37,536 nt of DNA from Mycobacteriales bacterium (GTDB lineage: Bacteria > Actinomycetota > Actinomycetes > JAFAQI01), in assembly GCA_035550055.1 (NCBI GenBank), contig DASZRO010000004.1, positions 1 to 37,536 of the forward strand. The letters run 5' to 3'. Position numbers and translations under genes: made by a program. Within the stretch, counting starts at the first letter, position 1. Each line of letters starts with the position of its first letter. Positions 15,276 to 25,676 of the stretch are shown in pieces. The notes under the pieces were generated by a model. It was given only the letters and a program-made list of their open reading frames with translations, ran no database searches and was not told the origin of the DNA.

Positions 15276-16223
15276 TCAGCGCGGGTCGCGTGCCCGCGGA
15301 TGAGCCTCGGCGTAGACCTCGCGCAGCCGGTCCACCGTCACCAGCGTGTAGATCTGGGTGGTCGTGACCGAGGCGTGGCCGAGCAGCTCCTGCACCACCC
15401 GGACGTCTGCCCCGCCGTCGAGCAGGTGGGTGGCGAACGAATGGCGCAGGCTGTGCGGGCTCACCCGGGTGCGAACCCCGGCACGCTCCGCGACGTCGCG
15501 CAGGATGGTCCAGGCCGCCTGGCGGGACAACCGCCCGCCACGAAGGTTGAGGAACAGCGCGGTTCGACCCGCCCCGTTGCCCACGAGAGCCGGCCGTGCC
15601 CGACTGAGATAGGCCGAGAGCGCGTCGAGGGCGAACGACCCGACCGGCACCAGTCGATCCTTGCCGCCCTTGCCGTGCAGCATCACCGACTTGGCGTCGC
15701 TGTCGATGTCGTCGACGTCGAGCTCGACCGCCTCGCTCACCCGGGCGCCGGTGCCGTAGAGGAACTCGAGGAGGGCGCGGTCCCGCAGCGCCTTCGGCGT
15801 GCCGTCGAAGCCTGCGGCCTCGAGCATCGCCAGCACGTCGTCGACCGGCAACGCGTGCGGCAGGCGCTGCGGCGGCTTCGGCGGTCGGACCGCCGCCGCC
15901 GGATCGGACTCCGTGAGGCCTTCCCGCTGGGCGAACCGGTGCAGGCCACGGACCGCGATGACGGTCCGCGCTGCCGACGAGGCAGCCAGCGGCGCCCGGT
16001 CCGGTGTCCCGGCGCGAAGCTCGGTGAGGAACGCCGCGACGTCGCGCTCGGACACCGCCCCCAGGTCGTCGATCTGGCGGTCCCTCAGGAACTCGGCGTA
16101 CCGCCGCAGGTCCCGGGCGTAAGCACCGGTGCTGTTGCGGCTCAGCCCACGCTCGACGGTCAGGTGGTCGAGATAGGTCTGAATCGCCCGCTGCGGGCGC
16201 ACCGCTCGGTCGCCGTCGGCCAT
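15276..16223 (-). CDS. xerD: Tyrosine site-specific recombinase XerD
   Basis: A 315-residue recombinase that resolves chromosome dimers at dif with a partner. The N-terminal SAM-like domain covers about 10-105. The catalytic domain has R161 (GTGARVSEA), the KGGK lysine motif (185-188), H257 and R260 ([14 protein letters not shown]), H283 ([10 protein letters not shown]) and the nucleophile Y292 (IYTL). All catalytic residues are present, so it should be active. It lies four bases after ald, and this position (Rv1701-like) near parA and scpAB is conserved. No attachment site or phage gene is nearby, which argues against an integrase. Confidence 0.93.
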   Translation of the reverse strand: MADGDRAVRPQRAIQTYLDHLTVERGLSRNSTGAYARDLRRYAEFLRDRQIDDLGAVSERDVAAFLTELRAGTPDRAPLAASSAARTVIAVRGLHRFAQREGLTESDPAAAVRPPKPPQRLPHALPVDDVLAMLEAAGFDGTPKALRDRALLEFLYGTGARVSEAVELDVDDIDSDAKSVMLHGKGGKDRLVPVGSFALDALSAYLSRARPALVGNGAGRTALFLNLRGGRLSRQAAWTILRDVAERAGVRTRVSPHSLRHSFATHLLDGGADVRVVQELLGHASVTTTQIYTLVTVDRLREVYAEAHPRARDPR

Positions 16224-16227
16224 CGCC

Positions 16228-17343
16228 CTAGTCGAGCAGGTCGGACAGGTCTCGGCTCGGCAGGCCGTGCGCGGCGGCGACGGGCGCGCACACGATCTCC
16301 CCCGCCACGACGTTGACCCCGGCGGCGAGCGCGGCGTCAGCGGTCACGGCACGCTGCCAGCCGGATTCGGCGATCCGCTCGGCATACGGGAGGGTCACGT
16401 TGGTCAGTGCGTGCGTCGAGGTGTGGGGCACGGCACCCGGCATGTTGGCCACGCAGTAGAACACCGCGTCGTGCACCGTGAAGGTCGGGTCGGAGTGGGT
16501 CGTCGGGCGCGTCGACTCGAAGCAGCCGCCCTGGTCCACCGCGATGTCCACGAGCACGGCGCCGGGCTTCATGCGGGCGACCAGGTCATCGGAGACGAGG
16601 GTGGGCGCCTTCGCGCCGGGCACCAGCACCGCGCCGATGACCAAGTCGGCGTCCAGACACGCTCGCTCGACTTCGTAGGCGTTGGAGGCGACCGTCTGCA
16701 GGTGGCCTTGGTAGATCCGGTCGGCCTGCCGCAGCTTGTCGATGTTCTTGTCCAGCAGGAGCACCTCGGCCTGCATGCCCAAGGCGATCGCCGCGGCGTT
16801 CATGCCGGAGACGCCGGCGCCGAGGACGACCACCTTCGCGGCGTACACCCCCGACACCCCACCCATCAGGACGCCGCGGCCGCCGCGCTCGCGCTGCAGA
16901 TGGTGGGCACCGACCTGCGGCGCCATGCGGCCCGCGACCTCACTCATGGGGGCCAGCAGGGGCAACGAGCCGTCGGCGAGCTGGACGGTCTCGTAGGCGA
17001 TCGCGGTGATGCCGGACTCGACGATCGCCTTGGTGCACTCAACGCTCGCGGCAAGGTGGAGGTAGGTGAACAGCACCTGGTCAGAGCGCATCCGGTGGTA
17101 CTCCTGCGCCACCGGTTCCTTGACCTTGCAGACCAGCTCGGCCTCGCCCCACACCGCGTCGGCGTCGGGCAGGATGCGAGCGCCGGCGTCGACGTACTCC
17201 GAGTCCGGAATCGACGAGCCGACTCCCGCCTCCCGCTCGACGAGAACGTCGTGGCCCAGCCGGACCAGCTCGTGAGCGCCGGCCGGCGTGAGCGCGACGC
17301 GGAACTCGCTGTCCTTGACCTCCCGCGGGATGCCGACCTTCAT
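16228..17343 (-). CDS. ald: Alanine dehydrogenase
   Basis: A 371-residue NAD-dependent enzyme interconverting L-alanine with pyruvate and ammonia; the length is exactly typical. The N-terminus [20 protein letters not shown] has R15, and the catalytic residues K75 (KVKEP) and H96 (TYLHLAA) are present. The Rossmann motif is [14 protein letters not shown] (about 170-183). [14 protein letters not shown] is the conserved block with the catalytic Asp. No clear Shine-Dalgarno or canonical promoter is seen in the 127-bp leader, which instead holds a long inverted repeat (17397-17478). It is followed at once by xerD. Confidence 0.95.
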   Translation of the reverse strand: MKVGIPREVKDSEFRVALTPAGAHELVRLGHDVLVEREAGVGSSIPDSEYVDAGARILPDADAVWGEAELVCKVKEPVAQEYHRMRSDQVLFTYLHLAASVECTKAIVESGITAIAYETVQLADGSLPLLAPMSEVAGRMAPQVGAHHLQRERGGRGVLMGGVSGVYAAKVVVLGAGVSGMNAAAIALGMQAEVLLLDKNIDKLRQADRIYQGHLQTVASNAYEVERACLDADLVIGAVLVPGAKAPTLVSDDLVARMKPGAVLVDIAVDQGGCFESTRPTTHSDPTFTVHDAVFYCVANMPGAVPHTSTHALTNVTLPYAERIAESGWQRAVTADAALAAGVNVVAGEIVCAPVAAAHGLPSRDLSDLLD

Positions 17344-17396
17344 GGACCTATCGAATCACTCCCTGCCCGCCGCACCCCGCCCGCCGCGCCTCTGCA

Positions 17397-17478
17397 CGAA
17401 GCAGCACACAACGTTCCTGTCGGTGCCCCGATACGTTCCCGGATGTCCGGTTCGGGCGCGTCGTTGTGTGCTACTTCG
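17397..17478. repeat. Near-perfect 17-bp inverted repeat between ald and the Nudix gene
   Basis: Arm 1, CGAAGCAGCACACAACG, is at 17397-17413; arm 2, CGTTGTGTGCTACTTCG, is at 17462-17478. They pair at 16 of 17 positions around a 48-base centre. Arm 2 contains the stop codon of the Nudix gene and arm 1 lies about 55 bases before the ald ATG. It could be a paired operator for ald regulation, a long-stem RNA element, or the end-repeats of a tiny mobile element. Confidence 0.8.
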
Positions 17479-18103
17479 GGGGGAAGCGCTCGGGCCAGGG
17501 GGCCTCGGCGGGCCGCAACCCGGTGTACGACGAGCGTGCGGCGGCAGCGCACGCCAGGATGCCCATGGCGGCCAGCGGGTTGTGGAGCCGGCCGTCGAGC
17601 ACCGCCGACACCGCCTCGCCGAGCGCCACCCACCGAATGGGCATGTCCGCTTCTTCCGCCTCACCGACGAATCGGTCCTGGGTCGACTCGCGGACGTCGC
17701 GCGCGAGATACACCCGCACTGCCTCCTCGCTGCCCCCCGGCGTTGTGAAGGCGTCGACCAGGACGTCCCAGCGTTCGGCTTCGAGGTGGGCCTCCTCGTG
17801 CAGCTCGCGGCGCGCCGCGACGAGCGGGTCCTCCCCCGCCACGTCGAGCAGGCCGGCCGGAGGCTCCCACAAGAAGTGGCCGACCGGGTGGCGGTACTGC
17901 CTCAGCAGCAAGATCTCTTCGCGGTCGTTCATCGCGATGACGCCGACCGCGCCCGGATGCATTACGACGTCGCGGGTCGCGAGCGAGCCGTCGGGCATCC
18001 GCACCTGGTCGACGCGTACGGCGATGACCCGGCCGGACCGGAACACCGTCTCGCTGCCGGCGGTGTCGAACTGCTCGGTCGGCTCGTCGCGCAGGTCGCT
18101 CAC
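17471..18103 (-). CDS. Nudix hydrolase (ADP-ribose pyrophosphatase type)
   Basis: A 210-residue Nudix enzyme similar to Rv1700, which hydrolyses ADP-ribose and related nucleoside diphosphates. The Nudix box reads AGLLDVAGEDPLVAARRELH continuing into EEAHL: E91, R99-E100 and E103-E104 are the metal-binding residues. A His replaces the last Gly of the consensus EExG. LLLRQYRHPVGHFLWEPPAG just upstream is typical of ADP-ribose pyrophosphatases. It begins 29 bases after pyrG ends and probably belongs to that transcript. The exact substrate is inferred. Confidence 0.91.
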   Translation of the reverse strand: MSDLRDEPTEQFDTAGSETVFRSGRVIAVRVDQVRMPDGSLATRDVVMHPGAVGVIAMNDREEILLLRQYRHPVGHFLWEPPAGLLDVAGEDPLVAARRELHEEAHLEAERWDVLVDAFTTPGGSEEAVRVYLARDVRESTQDRFVGEAEEADMPIRWVALGEAVSAVLDGRLHNPLAAMGILACAAAARSSYTGLRPAEAPWPERFPPK

Positions 18104-18132
18104 GTGACGAGTGTGCCCGGTGCGGGCACCGG

Positions 18133-19872
<1,740 letters not shown>

Positions 19873-19874
19873 TC

Positions 19875-19880
19875 ACGCTA
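19875..19880 (-). promoter_or_regulatory. Putative -10 element of pyrG
   Basis: TAGCGT on the minus strand, eight bases before the pyrG GTG at 19866. The -35 region is poor. The gap 19867-19929 is the only non-coding stretch between pyrG and the upstream glycosyltransferase gene. Confidence 0.45.
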
Positions 19881-19929
19881 ACACCGACCGATGACAGGCT
19901 CGTTAACGACCGCCGCGTGTCTCGGACGA

Positions 19930-21021
19930 TCAGCCGGTCGATTCGCGCAGTGACCGGTAGGTCGCGGCAAGCTCGGCGACCGCATCGTCCACCGACGGCC
20001 ACCCGGCGGCCTGCGCACGCCCGGCCGCAGCCAGCCGCCCGGCGAGCTCGTGGTCGGCCAGGACCTGGTCGAGCGCGTCGCCGAGCGCAGCCGCGTCGCC
20101 GACGGGCACGAACAGCGCCGCGTCACCCACCAGCTCGGGCAGCCCGCCGACCGCGGTGGTCACGAGCGGTACGCCGGCCCGCAGTGCCTCTTGCGCGACG
20201 AGCGAGCGTGCCTCCCAGCTGCTCGGCAGCGCCACCACATCGGCAACCGTGAGCAGGTCAGCCACGTCAGAACGCGCGCCGAGGAGCACGACCGGCGCTG
20301 CGGTCGCGGTGATCTGTGCGCGCAGCCGTGCCTCGTCCGGACCGTCGCCGGCCACCACGACGAGCGGCGCGTCGCTGCGGCCGGCCCACCGGCTGCTGGC
20401 CGTGACGAGTACGTCGAGTCGCTTCTGGGCTTGCAGCCGGCCCACCGCCAGGACGATGCGGCGGTCGTCGGTGCCGAGCTCCGCTCGGACCTGCTCACGA
20501 GACCGCCTGGCGGGCGTGAGGGGCGGCGCGACCACGAACGTCGTCGCGGCCGTTCTGGCGCCGGCACGCATCGCCGCCTGTGTCAGGTCGGCCGACGCGC
20601 CGAGGGTGAGGTCGGCGCAGCGGGCGACGTAGCGCTCGAGCGCGGCGTGGGCCCCTCGCGCCCGGCCGACGGTCAGCGGCGCGTTGTGCCAGGTCACGAC
20701 CAGAGTGCTGGTTGCCGGTCGAGCCGCCGCGATCGCGCCCGCCCGCAGCCCATGCGCGTGGACCACGTCGAAACCGCGCGCGAGCGTGCGCAGCCGCCGT
20801 CGCGAGGCCAGCACGACGTCCGGCCTGGATCGCGACGTCGAAAGCAGCTCCTTGCCCACTCCGGGCGGGTCCCCGACCGCGGTCAACGCCGACGCCGGGC
20901 CGCACACCGCGGCGGCGACGCCGTACCGGCCCAGTCGCTCCGCGAGGACCGCGACGTGTCGGCCGATGCCGCCCTCGGTCTCGCCCACGACGAGCAGGGC
21001 CTTCAGGGGCCGGTCAGCCAC
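19930..21021 (-). CDS. Glycosyltransferase family 4 protein
   Basis: A 363-residue retaining GT-B glycosyltransferase. The N-terminal domain has the acceptor-side GGIGRHVAVLAERL motif (about 17-30). The C-terminal domain has the nucleotide-sugar elements ILAVGRLQAQKRLDVL-like (about 200-215), VAGDGPDEARLR, and SWEARSLVAQEALRAGVP with the E-x7-E pair. VGGLPELVGDAALFVP follows. The GTG at 21021 overlaps murJ by eight bases, and the gene is the last of a run with the MraY-like enzyme, so an envelope glycan or lipid-linked sugar is the likely acceptor. The sugar and acceptor are unknown. Confidence 0.87.
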   Translation of the reverse strand: MADRPLKALLVVGETEGGIGRHVAVLAERLGRYGVAAAVCGPASALTAVGDPPGVGKELLSTSRSRPDVVLASRRRLRTLARGFDVVHAHGLRAGAIAAARPATSTLVVTWHNAPLTVGRARGAHAALERYVARCADLTLGASADLTQAAMRAGARTAATTFVVAPPLTPARRSREQVRAELGTDDRRIVLAVGRLQAQKRLDVLVTASSRWAGRSDAPLVVVAGDGPDEARLRAQITATAAPVVLLGARSDVADLLTVADVVALPSSWEARSLVAQEALRAGVPLVTTAVGGLPELVGDAALFVPVGDAAALGDALDQVLADHELAGRLAAAGRAQAAGWPSVDDAVAELAATYRSLRESTG

Positions 21022-22660
21022 GGCGAACCCTCAGGCGCACCAGCAGGACGTTGACGGTCGGCCGGTCGAGCAGGGTGGCGAAAAGACCGTGGATGCCGAC
21101 CGCCACCGCACCGACGACCACCGCGAGCGCGAGGTTCGCGGCAACTCCCGCGGGCCGGAACTGATGGGCGATCAGCCACCCGGCGGCTGCCGCGGCGCCG
21201 CCGCCGGTGATGGCGGTGACCAGAGACCGTCGGGCCCCGGCCAGGGACGCGGCACCACTGGAACGCACGACGCTGATCACCAGCCAGACGCCGGTGACGG
21301 TCACCCCGAGGGAGGTGCCGATGCCGATCGCCGCGACGATCCACGCCCGCGGCATCACCACGCACAACACCACGTCGGCGACGATCGCCACGATCCAGCC
21401 GCCGATCGACGCGGTCGCCGGCGTACGCGCGTTGCCCTGCGCGTACAGCGCCCTCGACAACAGCGCGAACAGCGCGTAGCCCGGCAGTCCCGGGGCGAAG
21501 GCGACCAGACCCCGGCTCAGCAGCGCCGGTGACGCGTGCCCGGGAGCGCCGAGGACCACGACCCGCGCCAACGGCTCGGCGGTCGCGACGATCACGGCCG
21601 TTGCCGCGCCGGCGACCACCAGCATGACCCGGGCGGTGCGGGCCAGGGTTGCGGCGTACGCCGCCCGAGCGCCGTCCTGCCACGCCGCGGTGAGCCCGGG
21701 AAACGAGCTGGTCGCCAACGGTACGGCGGCGACCGCCCACGGCACGGTGAACACCGTCCATGCCAAGTCGTAGATCACCACCGAGCCGTCGGCGCCCCGC
21801 GCGTTCGCCAACCTGATCACCACCGCGGTCCACAGGTCCTGGCTGCCGAGGATCAAGGCGCCGGACACCGCCATCCGCCGAATCGTCGTGGCCACCCCTG
21901 GCGGGAACCGGTAGCTCGGGCGCAGCCGCAGCTGGAGCCGGGCGGCGGGGAACGCCATCGGGATGAGCAACGCGGCGACGCCGAGGGTCGTGCCCACCGA
22001 CAGGATCAGCTCGTGGGTGCGGGTCAGCGAGAGCAGGTTCGTCTCCTGATGCGCGGCGACGCCGGCGAACACGCCGTACGCGACGATCACGACCACGCTC
22101 GACACGAGCGGCCCGAGCGCCGGGCCGAGGAAGCGGCGGTGTGCCTGGAGCAATCCGATGAACACCACCGCGATGCCGTAGAGGACGACCTGCGGCATGA
22201 AGACCGCCAGCATGCGGGTCCCAACCGCGACCTCTTCGTGGACCGAACAGCCGGGATGGCCGCCGCCCACCAGCACGCTCATCAGCGGCTTCGTGATCAC
22301 CAGCCCGACGAGCATCACGGGCACCAGCAGCGTCGCCGCCCAGGTGAGCAACGCGGATGCGGTCTGGCTCACCCGTTCGCGGTCGCCGGCCGCCGCCGGC
22401 CCGGCGATCACCGGGACGACGAGGCTGGACAGGGCGCCACCGGCCACGATGTCGAAGACGATGTTGGGCACCGTGTTCGCGGTGAAGTAGGTGTCGCCGA
22501 GACAGCTCGGGCCGACCGTTCGGGCGAAGACGATGATCCGGGCGAACCCAGCAAGCCGCGCCAGCACGGTCACCGCCGCAATGAGGACCGCGGCCCGGGC
22601 GATGCTGGTGCCTGGTCGCGGCGGCGGGGTCAGCTCCTCGAGCGCGACCTCATCGGCCAC
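21014..22660 (-). CDS. murJ: MurJ-like lipid II flippase (MviN/MOP superfamily)
   Basis: A 548-residue polytopic membrane protein with roughly 14 hydrophobic helices. The family hallmark TANTVPNIVFDIVAGGALSS is in the first two helices (about 63-82). Other MurJ-like features are the GLLQAHRRFLGPALGPL segment, AVVIRLANARGADGSVVIYDLA, and helix 8-9 boundaries such as PWAVAAVPLATSSFP. Charged residues occur inside helices, as expected for a flippase. No kinase-like C-terminal extension, such as in mycobacterial MviN, is present. GTG start at 22660, overlapping the MraY-like gene by 11 bases. It could be a paralogue that flips another lipid-linked sugar. Confidence 0.88.
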   Translation of the reverse strand: MADEVALEELTPPPRPGTSIARAAVLIAAVTVLARLAGFARIIVFARTVGPSCLGDTYFTANTVPNIVFDIVAGGALSSLVVPVIAGPAAAGDRERVSQTASALLTWAATLLVPVMLVGLVITKPLMSVLVGGGHPGCSVHEEVAVGTRMLAVFMPQVVLYGIAVVFIGLLQAHRRFLGPALGPLVSSVVVIVAYGVFAGVAAHQETNLLSLTRTHELILSVGTTLGVAALLIPMAFPAARLQLRLRPSYRFPPGVATTIRRMAVSGALILGSQDLWTAVVIRLANARGADGSVVIYDLAWTVFTVPWAVAAVPLATSSFPGLTAAWQDGARAAYAATLARTARVMLVVAGAATAVIVATAEPLARVVVLGAPGHASPALLSRGLVAFAPGLPGYALFALLSRALYAQGNARTPATASIGGWIVAIVADVVLCVVMPRAWIVAAIGIGTSLGVTVTGVWLVISVVRSSGAASLAGARRSLVTAITGGGAAAAAGWLIAHQFRPAGVAANLALAVVVGAVAVGIHGLFATLLDRPTVNVLLVRLRVRRG

Positions 22661-23516
22661 GACGGTCCCGGACCCGGCCCAGCCCGTCGATGGCCCGCAG
22701 CACCGGGTTCGCCTCGATGACGGCGCTGAAGCTGGTCCGCTCGCTCGTCAGCGTGGCGGCGACGACGCCACCGGCGGCGGCGATCCGGGCGAGTCGGGAC
22801 GGGCGCGTCGCCAGCGACCACCCCAACGTCGCTCCCAGCGTGCCGGCGCCGCAGTCCCCCAGCATCGCGGATTCGCGTACGTCGGGACCGAGTGCGGCAG
22901 CAGCGGTCGAGCCGGCAACGCTGGCGATCGCACGGGCGGACGGATCGCCCGCTCGACTCAGAGCGACCGCCGCCAGGCCGGTCACCTTGGCGGCTCGGCC
23001 TGGCCGAAGGTCGAAGAGGTTGACCAGGTTCGCGGTGCCTGCCACCAGCACGGTGCCCAGGATCGCGTCGACGGGCTTGCGATGTTGCCGGTGAGACGCC
23101 GCCGCCGCCACGCTCCCGATCGTCACGAGCTTCACCATGCCGGTGGTGACGCGGCCGTCCCGTAGCGCCGCGAGGTGCCCGCCGAGGCCGCGCGCGTGGC
23201 TGTCGCCGTACCTGTCGTCGTAGGCACCGACGAGGCCGATCGCGGCGACGGAAAGGAGCGCACGGCGGCGTGGCGGCGGCATGGCCGCGGCGAGCCCGGC
23301 CACCGCGCCCGCGGTGACCGCGGGACCGAGCAGCAGGCTGACGTCACGATCCCGGAAGTTCTGCCTGCGCCACGCCGGGTCACCGGCGACTGGCGAGGAC
23401 CGCAGCCAGCGCCACACCGCCGCGGTGGTCAGCCCGGCTACCGGTCCGGCGAGCCGGCCGAGCACGCCGGAGGCGCGCTTGCGCGGATGCCGGTCGCGCC
23501 CCTTGCGAGTGATCAC
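22650..23516 (-). CDS. MraY/WecA-like phosphoglycosyltransferase
   Basis: A 288-residue membrane protein of the polyprenyl-phosphate N-acetylhexosamine-1-phosphate transferase superfamily. Recognisable elements are WRRQNFRDRDVSLLLGP (about 49-65), the double aspartate in GAYDDRYGD (D100, D101), GLGGHLAAL with the following KL, NLVNLFDLRPGRAAK with D169, and MLGDCGAGTLGATLGW. It is shorter than MraY (about 350) and appears to lack some N-terminal helices. Its position next to murJ and a GT4 enzyme suggests a lipid-linked sugar pathway, but the sugar is unknown. GTG start at 23516, overlapping the mctB stop as GTGA. Confidence 0.8.
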   Translation of the reverse strand: MITRKGRDRHPRKRASGVLGRLAGPVAGLTTAAVWRWLRSSPVAGDPAWRRQNFRDRDVSLLLGPAVTAGAVAGLAAAMPPPRRRALLSVAAIGLVGAYDDRYGDSHARGLGGHLAALRDGRVTTGMVKLVTIGSVAAAASHRQHRKPVDAILGTVLVAGTANLVNLFDLRPGRAAKVTGLAAVALSRAGDPSARAIASVAGSTAAAALGPDVRESAMLGDCGAGTLGATLGWSLATRPSRLARIAAAGGVVAATLTSERTSFSAVIEANPVLRAIDGLGRVRDRRGR

Positions 23517-24457
23517 GGCGACGGGCTCACGGTGGGCAACGGCTGCTTCTGTGACGCGCCGTACTGACCGGTGGTGCCGGCAGGAGCCTGGGACAACGCC
23601 AGGACGGTCGCGATCCGGCCGATGGGCGTCTCGTCGGAGTCCACCGTCGACACCGTTGCGGACAGCGAGGAGTCCTGGCGGATCGAGGGCAGCACCCCGT
23701 TGTTCGCGCCGGACTGAAGCGTCGGCGAAGCCACGACGACCCCGCTGGAATCGCGGCGCAGCGCCGTTGCCATGCCGATCAGGTCGCTGTCCTGTTGCAA
23801 GGCGGCCGCTGATCCGTCAGGGGCGGACCCGAGCGGGACGAGCAGCACCGCCAGGTCAGCGGGATGGGCCGGCGGGTCGCCTTGGATCGTGATCATGTTG
23901 CCGTCGGAGAGCGTGCTCAGGATCGTGTCGATCTGGCGTGACGACGGCGTCCGCAGGCCCGGGCGCGCCACCAGCGCGCGTGCCAGCTCCGTCGCCGCCT
24001 GAACCGCGCCGTCGGCGTGAGGCAGTCGCCTGGTGCCCGCGAGCTGCTGTGCCAGCTGCCCGAGGGTGTCGTCCTGGTCGGGATCGAGGTAGGACGACTG
24101 AAGCTGGACGTTCGCGGTCACGGTTGCGCCGGCGGAGGCGAGCGTGGTCATCAGCGCCGAGCGCGCGCCGCTGTCGACACCGGGTGCGGACACCACCGCG
24201 ACGCCCGCGTCGACGAGCCGGCCGCTGACCGCGAACGGCTCGACCGCAGACGCGAACGCCTGCTGCGTGGACAGCTCGGCGTTGAGGGTGTCCTTCTGGT
24301 TCTCCAGGGACTGGTTGTCGGCAGTCACCCGGTTTGCCTGTTGGCGCAGGCTGTGGGTGACCGTGCTCTGCAAGCTCGTGCTGCCGAGGAACAGCCCGAG
24401 CGCCAGCGCCAGGAACACGGCGACCAGCGAGACGATGTGGTATCGGAAGTCGATCAC
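23513..24457 (-). CDS. mctB: MctB-like protein (Rv1698/SteB-type)
   Basis: A 314-residue protein of the MctB family. The start MIDFRYHIVSLVAVFLALALGLF is a single N-terminal membrane anchor, followed by a coiled coil (about 35-70, rich in Gln, Asn and Leu) and an extracytoplasmic domain. The C-terminus is disordered (QKQPLPTVSPSP). Rv1698 was reported to limit copper, while the corynebacterial homologue acts with SteA in cell separation; which applies here is not decided. No metal-binding motif is seen. GTG start at 24457, GTGA overlap with steA. Confidence 0.88.
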   Translation of the reverse strand: MIDFRYHIVSLVAVFLALALGLFLGSTSLQSTVTHSLRQQANRVTADNQSLENQKDTLNAELSTQQAFASAVEPFAVSGRLVDAGVAVVSAPGVDSGARSALMTTLASAGATVTANVQLQSSYLDPDQDDTLGQLAQQLAGTRRLPHADGAVQAATELARALVARPGLRTPSSRQIDTILSTLSDGNMITIQGDPPAHPADLAVLLVPLGSAPDGSAAALQQDSDLIGMATALRRDSSGVVVASPTLQSGANNGVLPSIRQDSSLSATVSTVDSDETPIGRIATVLALSQAPAGTTGQYGASQKQPLPTVSPSP

Positions 24458-25638
24458 AGCAGTCCGTGCAGCCAGCGAGTGAAGTGGTCCCAGTCGGTTG
24501 CGAAGTACTCGCGGTAGAGGCTCCCACCCGGCGTCACGTACAGCGCGACGAGGAACGCTACCGCTGTCGCGAGGACGAGCAGGACGAGGGCGGAGGCCGG
24601 GATCCGGGCGCGATAGAGCCGGCTGACCCCCTTGGCGTCGATCAGCTTGCCGCCGACCCGCAGCCGCGTCAGGAACGTGCTCGCCATCCCGGCCCGACCC
24701 TTGTCGAGGAACTCGACCAGGGTGGCGTGCGTGCCGACCGCCACGATGAGCGCCGCACCGCCCTCATCGGCCAGCAACAGGGCGACGTCTTCGCTGGTCC
24801 CTGCCGCGGGGAACACCACGGGCTCGACACCGAGCTCCTGGACCCGGGCCAGGCCCGGCGCGCTGCCGTCACGGTAGGCGTGCACGACGATCTCGGCGCC
24901 GCACTTGAGCGCCGTGTCGCTGACGGAGTCCATGTCGCCGACGATGACGTGGGGGCGCAGGCCCTCCTCGAGAAGTGCGTCCGCACCGCCGTCGACACCG
25001 ATCAGAACCGGCTTGTACTCACGGACGTAGTGCCGCAGCGCGATGAGGTCCTCGCGGTAGTGGTAGCCCCGTACGACGACGAGCACGTGGCGACCGTCCA
25101 GCTGCGTGCGCAGGTCCGGTACGCCGATCCCGTCGAGGAGCAGGTCCCGCTCACGTCGCAGGTACTCCATCGTGTTGGACGCGAACGCCTCGAGCTGGCT
25201 CGCCAAACCGGCCCGGGCGTCGACCATCGACGCCGCGACGGACTCGGCGGTCTGCCGGGTGCCCTGCACGAGGATCAGCCCGTCGAGATCGAGCACCTTG
25301 TCGTCCTCGATGCGCACCACGTCGCCCTCGCGGAGCCGGGAGAACGCGTCGGACCCGACGTTGTCGATGAGCGGGATCCCCGCCTCGATCAGCGCTTCGG
25401 GTCCGAGGTTCGGGTAGCGCCCCGACACGCTCGGCGCGACGTTGACGACCGCGCCGACCCCACCCGCGACCAGAGCCTCCGCACCGACCAGGTCGAGGTC
25501 GATGTGGTCGATCACCGCGATGTCGCCGGGACGAATCCGCCGCGACAGGTCCTTCGTACGGCGGTCGAGGCGTACCGGACCCACCACGCCTGGTGGCAGC
25601 TCACCGGCGCGGGCACGGCGAAGTGTCGCGAGCCTCAT
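24454..25638 (-). CDS. steA: Putative cytokinetic ring protein SteA (Rv1697-like)
   Basis: A 394-residue protein. The N-terminal half has VGPVRLDRRTKDLSRRIRPGD (read in two parts) and the conserved LRPG-type block, then NVAPSVSGRYPNLGP. The C-terminal half has the thiamin-pyrophosphokinase-like fold elements GVDGGADALLEEGLRP and VIVGDMDSVSD. Near the end is a single membrane helix (about 350-370, ALVLLVLATAVAFLVALYV). In Corynebacterium, SteA and SteB (the MctB-type neighbour) form a pair needed for daughter-cell separation. The gene starts 38 bases after recN and overlaps mctB by four bases. Confidence 0.9.
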   Translation of the reverse strand: MRLATLRRARAGELPPGVVGPVRLDRRTKDLSRRIRPGDIAVIDHIDLDLVGAEALVAGGVGAVVNVAPSVSGRYPNLGPEALIEAGIPLIDNVGSDAFSRLREGDVVRIEDDKVLDLDGLILVQGTRQTAESVAASMVDARAGLASQLEAFASNTMEYLRRERDLLLDGIGVPDLRTQLDGRHVLVVVRGYHYREDLIALRHYVREYKPVLIGVDGGADALLEEGLRPHVIVGDMDSVSDTALKCGAEIVVHAYRDGSAPGLARVQELGVEPVVFPAAGTSEDVALLLADEGGAALIVAVGTHATLVEFLDKGRAGMASTFLTRLRVGGKLIDAKGVSRLYRARIPASALVLLVLATAVAFLVALYVTPGGSLYREYFATDWDHFTRWLHGLL

Positions 25639-25676
25639 CCTGAGGGAAGTCTGCCAGAGGTCGCGGCAACGACCGC

